Notes under the pieces: model-generated | Seen by the model: only the letters and a program-made list of their open reading frames with translations | Databases searched by the model: none | Told to the model about the DNA's origin: nothing | Position numbers and translations under genes: made by a program | In this document: piece by piece, positions 11,511 to 13,047 of the stretch | How positions within the stretch are numbered: the stretch's first letter is position 1 | Layout of the letters: each line of letters starts with the position of its first letter | NCBI GenBank assembly: GCA_964589415.1 | Contig: CAZPRQ010000035.1 | Coordinates: 1 to 13,047 of the forward strand | Length of the DNA: 13,047 bases | From: CAZPRQ01 sp964589415 | Lineage (GTDB): Bacteria > Patescibacteriota > Doudnabacteria > UBA920 | Direction of reading: 5' to 3'

Positions 11511-12122
11511 TTAGCGCCGCTTACGGCTTGCCTTGAAAATAGGCGCTTTTTTGAGAGTAAGCCTTAGCCTGTACTTAGGCAGATCCTGATAAAAGCTTAC
11601 CCTTCTTACCTTCCGCCAAACTCCAGGACGAACCTCCTTGTTTTTCCACACTTGAGAGCAGATTACTTCACTTGGCACGATTTCCACGACAACTTCTATC
11701 CACTCTTCCCAAGGTTCAAAGCGAGCTTCAATCTCCGGAATTGCCTGCTGTCCAGTTTGGTATTTGCCCAGTATGGACCTTTTAAGATATTCCAATGACT
11801 TGGGTGTGGATACTAAACTACCATGAAGCAACAAAAATTGCACCCACGAACCCTCGTGCAATCTTCCTTCGTACCACACCGGCAAATTCAAGCTCTGGCG
11901 AGTTACAGTTTCGCTAAGCCAGCATATAACGCCAGTATAAACCCAGCTATCGACAATGCGCTGTGCCTCCAGCTTACGGAGGAAAAAATAATGCGCTTTT
12001 TCTATGTAGTCTTTGGCTTGGTTCAAAAGCCTGCACATATTTCGCTGGTGCTGAGCTTTAATTCTCTCCGTTTCCTTATACTCAGCGCTTGCCTGTTTCA
12101 ATATCTGTGTATAATAATTCAT
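11511..12122 (-). CDS. Orphan protein, unknown function (203 aa)
   Basis: No family is recognised. The first 55 residues form a long charged helix, probably coiled-coil (ILKQASAEYKETERIKAQHQ and onward). The middle is aromatic-rich with several Trp (WVYTGVICWLSE, WYEGRLHEGSWVQF). The C-terminal third has beta-like stretches and ends in a basic tail, KASRKRR, suggesting nucleic-acid contact. No signal peptide or clear membrane helix is seen. It has a good promoter (12144-12171) and a GGGGGAAG ribosome site before the ATG. It converges on the RSH gene with a 47-nt gap, and only a weak CCCC/GGGG stem lies between them. The stop is TAA. Confidence 0.75.
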   Translation of the reverse strand: MNYYTQILKQASAEYKETERIKAQHQRNMCRLLNQAKDYIEKAHYFFLRKLEAQRIVDSWVYTGVICWLSETVTRQSLNLPVWYEGRLHEGSWVQFLLLHGSLVSTPKSLEYLKRSILGKYQTGQQAIPEIEARFEPWEEWIEVVVEIVPSEVICSQVWKNKEVRPGVWRKVRRVSFYQDLPKYRLRLTLKKAPIFKASRKRR

Positions 12123-12143
12123 TACTTCCCCCTGTACGAAATT

Positions 12144-12171
12144 AGTATAATCTTTTTTTTACTGCTGTCAA
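12144..12171 (-). promoter_or_regulatory. Promoter of the 203-residue gene
   Basis: Perfect -35 TTGACA (12166-12171), 16-nt spacer with an A run, -10 TATACT (12144-12149). Leader of about 16 nt with a purine-rich ribosome site. Confidence 0.7.
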
Positions 12172-12202
12172 ACTTCTTTTTAACCGGGCCAAGTGCTTAA
12201 AC

Positions 12203-12237
12203 TTTAAAACCCTCTCAACCAATGAGAGGGTTTTAAA
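12203..12237. terminator. Perfect 14-bp bidirectional terminator
   Basis: TTTAAAACCCTCTC (12203-12216) and GAGAGGGTTTTAAA (12224-12237) pair perfectly around a 7-nt loop. It lies downstream of ndk on the minus strand and upstream of the 203-residue gene's promoter. The U-rich part is within the stem, as in many bidirectional terminators. Confidence 0.7.
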
Positions 12238-12259
12238 TCAGTAGTATTTGTGTTATCTG

Positions 12260-12320
12260 CCTGCCCGACGTAGTTTTCTTGTCCGACAAAACTTTAGTGA
12301 AGTTGGAAGCGAAGTCGGGC
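12260..12320. repeat. Hairpin repeat, family A copy 5, inserted in a family B repeat
   Basis: The outer arms are GCCCGAC (12262-12268) and GTCGGGC (12314-12320). The inner core is TCCGAC-AAAACTTTAGTGAA-GTTGGA (12282-12307). The flanks read TTGTGTTATCTG before and GATCTGTGGA after, which join into a family B repeat. This suggests the element entered a pre-existing copy. Confidence 0.6.
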
Positions 12321-12330
12321 GATCTGTGGA

Positions 12331-12414
12331 CTAAAACATAATGCCTTCTTCAACCCACTTGCCCAGCCTACGTCCCACTAATGGCTGGACTATGGCGGAC
12401 TGCGCTTTTTTTAT
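12331..12414 (-). pseudogene. Remnant resembling the ndk 3' end
   Basis: In one minus-strand frame it ends GKWVEEGIMF then TAG, beside RAEEDIMF then TAA at the true ndk end. Both are followed by TCCACAGATC. The matched stretch (about 12321-12363 against 12444-12486) looks like a diverged duplication of the gene tail plus its downstream repeat. There is no start codon. It also contains a weak family A-like hairpin (12363-12388, CCAGCC/GGCTGG). Chance similarity is possible over so short a stretch. Confidence 0.35.
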
Positions 12415-12419
12415 TGCAC

Positions 12420-12453
12420 AATCTGTGTATCTGTAATATCTGTGATCTGTGGA
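12420..12453. repeat. TCTGTG-type repeat, family B copy 3
   Basis: A 34-nt copy starting AATCTGTGTATCTG and ending CTGTGGA, directly after the ndk stop. Nearly identical to 5093-5126. Confidence 0.75.
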
Positions 12454-12454
12454 C

Positions 12455-13045
12455 TTAGAACATTATGTCTTCTTCTGCCCGCTTGTACGCGTGAATTTCC
12501 GCGGGAGTAAACCAGAGGGAAATTTCGTTATTTGCCTCTTCCGGATTTTCGGAAGCGTGCATAATATTATGAATGGCACGGCGCTCAACATTTGCCACCG
12601 AAGGTGAATCTACCGAATAGTCACCACGAATGGTACCCATTTCCGCAAATACCGGCAAGGTGTGACCGGCAAGCTTGCGAATCATGTCTATGGCATGAAT
12701 GCCCTGAATGACAATAGCCACAACGGGGCCGGACATCATGTATTCAAACAAACTTTCTTTAACCATCTTGCCAATTTCTTTTGGATCGTCCGTACCCTGT
12801 GCTTTTACCGCGTCTATGCCGTACTCGGTAAACGTCTTTAATGTCTTTTGACCCAACCTCTCCACCCACGCTTCCGTTTGGGGAAAATGGTTTTCTAAAT
12901 GTTTTCTGTCTACCTGGATCATTTTTAAGGCAATGACTTTAAGGCCACGGCGCTCAATACGATGCAAGACTTCTCCAATTAATCCGCGCTTAACCCCGTC
13001 CGGCTTAACCAATACCAATGTCTTCTCTTCCTTAATGTGTTGCAT
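12455..13045 (-). CDS. ndk: Nucleoside diphosphate kinase
   Basis: The enzyme moves the gamma phosphate from ATP to other nucleoside diphosphates through a phosphohistidine. The start EKTLVLVKPDGVKRGLIGEV (7-26) is the family signature. YMMSGPVVAIVIQG (102-115) follows, then GTIRGDYSVD (137-146), where the usual nucleotide-binding arginine lies. The active site is NIMHASE, with catalytic H163. At 196 residues it is about 50 longer than typical 140-residue bacterial Ndk. The extra residues lie between about 55 and 97 (from PQTEAWVERLGQKT to PKEIGKMVKES), an insertion before the SGPV strand. The ATG at 13045 begins two bases inside the window edge, so its promoter is not visible. The stop is TAA, followed by a family B repeat. 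Confidence 0.96.
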   Translation of the reverse strand: MQHIKEEKTLVLVKPDGVKRGLIGEVLHRIERRGLKVIALKMIQVDRKHLENHFPQTEAWVERLGQKTLKTFTEYGIDAVKAQGTDDPKEIGKMVKESLFEYMMSGPVVAIVIQGIHAIDMIRKLAGHTLPVFAEMGTIRGDYSVDSPSVANVERRAIHNIMHASENPEEANNEISLWFTPAEIHAYKRAEEDIMF

Positions 13046-13047
13046 AA

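Larger units (their letters stand above)
12241..12454. other. Repeat-rich gap downstream of ndk
   Basis: No complete gene. It holds a split family B repeat (about 12247-12259 and 12321-12330), the family A element that splits it (12260-12320), a remnant resembling the ndk 3' end (12331-12414) and an intact family B copy (12420-12453). Together with the terminator and the 203-residue gene's promoter this fills the 12123-12454 interval. Confidence 0.6.

Noticed and set aside
457..13045. Alternative genetic code with UGA as glycine
   Set aside because: All recognised genes are full length without any in-frame TGA, so nothing here requires recoding; only the absence of TGA stops is notable.

Overview
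The window reads as a slice of a small, moderately AT-rich bacterial genome, most likely a member of the Candidate Phyla Radiation (Patescibacteria). This is an inference from several traits: compact single-copy housekeeping genes mixed with small orphan membrane proteins, promoters that sit almost on the start codon, a (p)ppGpp enzyme lacking its C-terminal regulatory region, a nucleoside diphosphate kinase with an insertion, and many dispersed hairpin repeats. The standard code fits every gene. All 17 stop codons I can read are TAA (13) or TAG (4), and none is TGA.

Layout. 1-364 (minus): a tRNA-Gly(UCC) gene is interrupted in its anticodon loop by 238 nt. The insert has 22-nt terminal inverted repeats and carries a second, intact tRNA-Gly(UCC). 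457-1526 (minus): HU-like protein, NusB and ribosomal protein bL32, each with its own promoter signal. 1652-2435 (minus): an octamer repeat array, a long palindrome, and three very small predicted membrane proteins ending in a terminator. 2435-2834 (minus): a roughly 400-nt segment with a near-consensus promoter, an intrinsic terminator and many strong stems but no reading frame; it is the best candidate for an undescribed structured RNA. 2912-3229: an orphan protein. 3346-5561 (minus): groES-groEL behind a sigma70-type promoter overlapped by a CIRCE operator, so HrcA control is expected.

5603-7562: a SAM methyltransferase (plus, probably leaderless) converges on a nucleotidyltransferase-domain protein and a small membrane protein (minus). 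7615-8828: MutM/Fpg glycosylase, bracketed by two different arrays of exactly 8-bp period and carrying an in-frame peptide encoded by a dispersed repeat. 8851-9780 (plus): an orphan 200-residue protein, divergent from mutM with overlapping -35 boxes, then a strong terminator. 9790-11463: a perfect 40-bp palindrome and an RSH (RelA/SpoT) enzyme. 11511-13045 (minus): an orphan 203-residue protein, a perfect bidirectional terminator, a repeat-rich gap with one repeat inserted in another, and nucleoside diphosphate kinase.

Functionally this is a core information and stress neighbourhood (tRNA, bL32, NusB, HU, GroESL, RSH, MutM, Ndk) threaded with repeats. The unusual content is the tRNA within a tRNA, the putative structured RNA followed by a cluster of tiny membrane proteins, the octamer arrays, and a hairpin repeat family that has entered a tRNA, a protein gene and another repeat.
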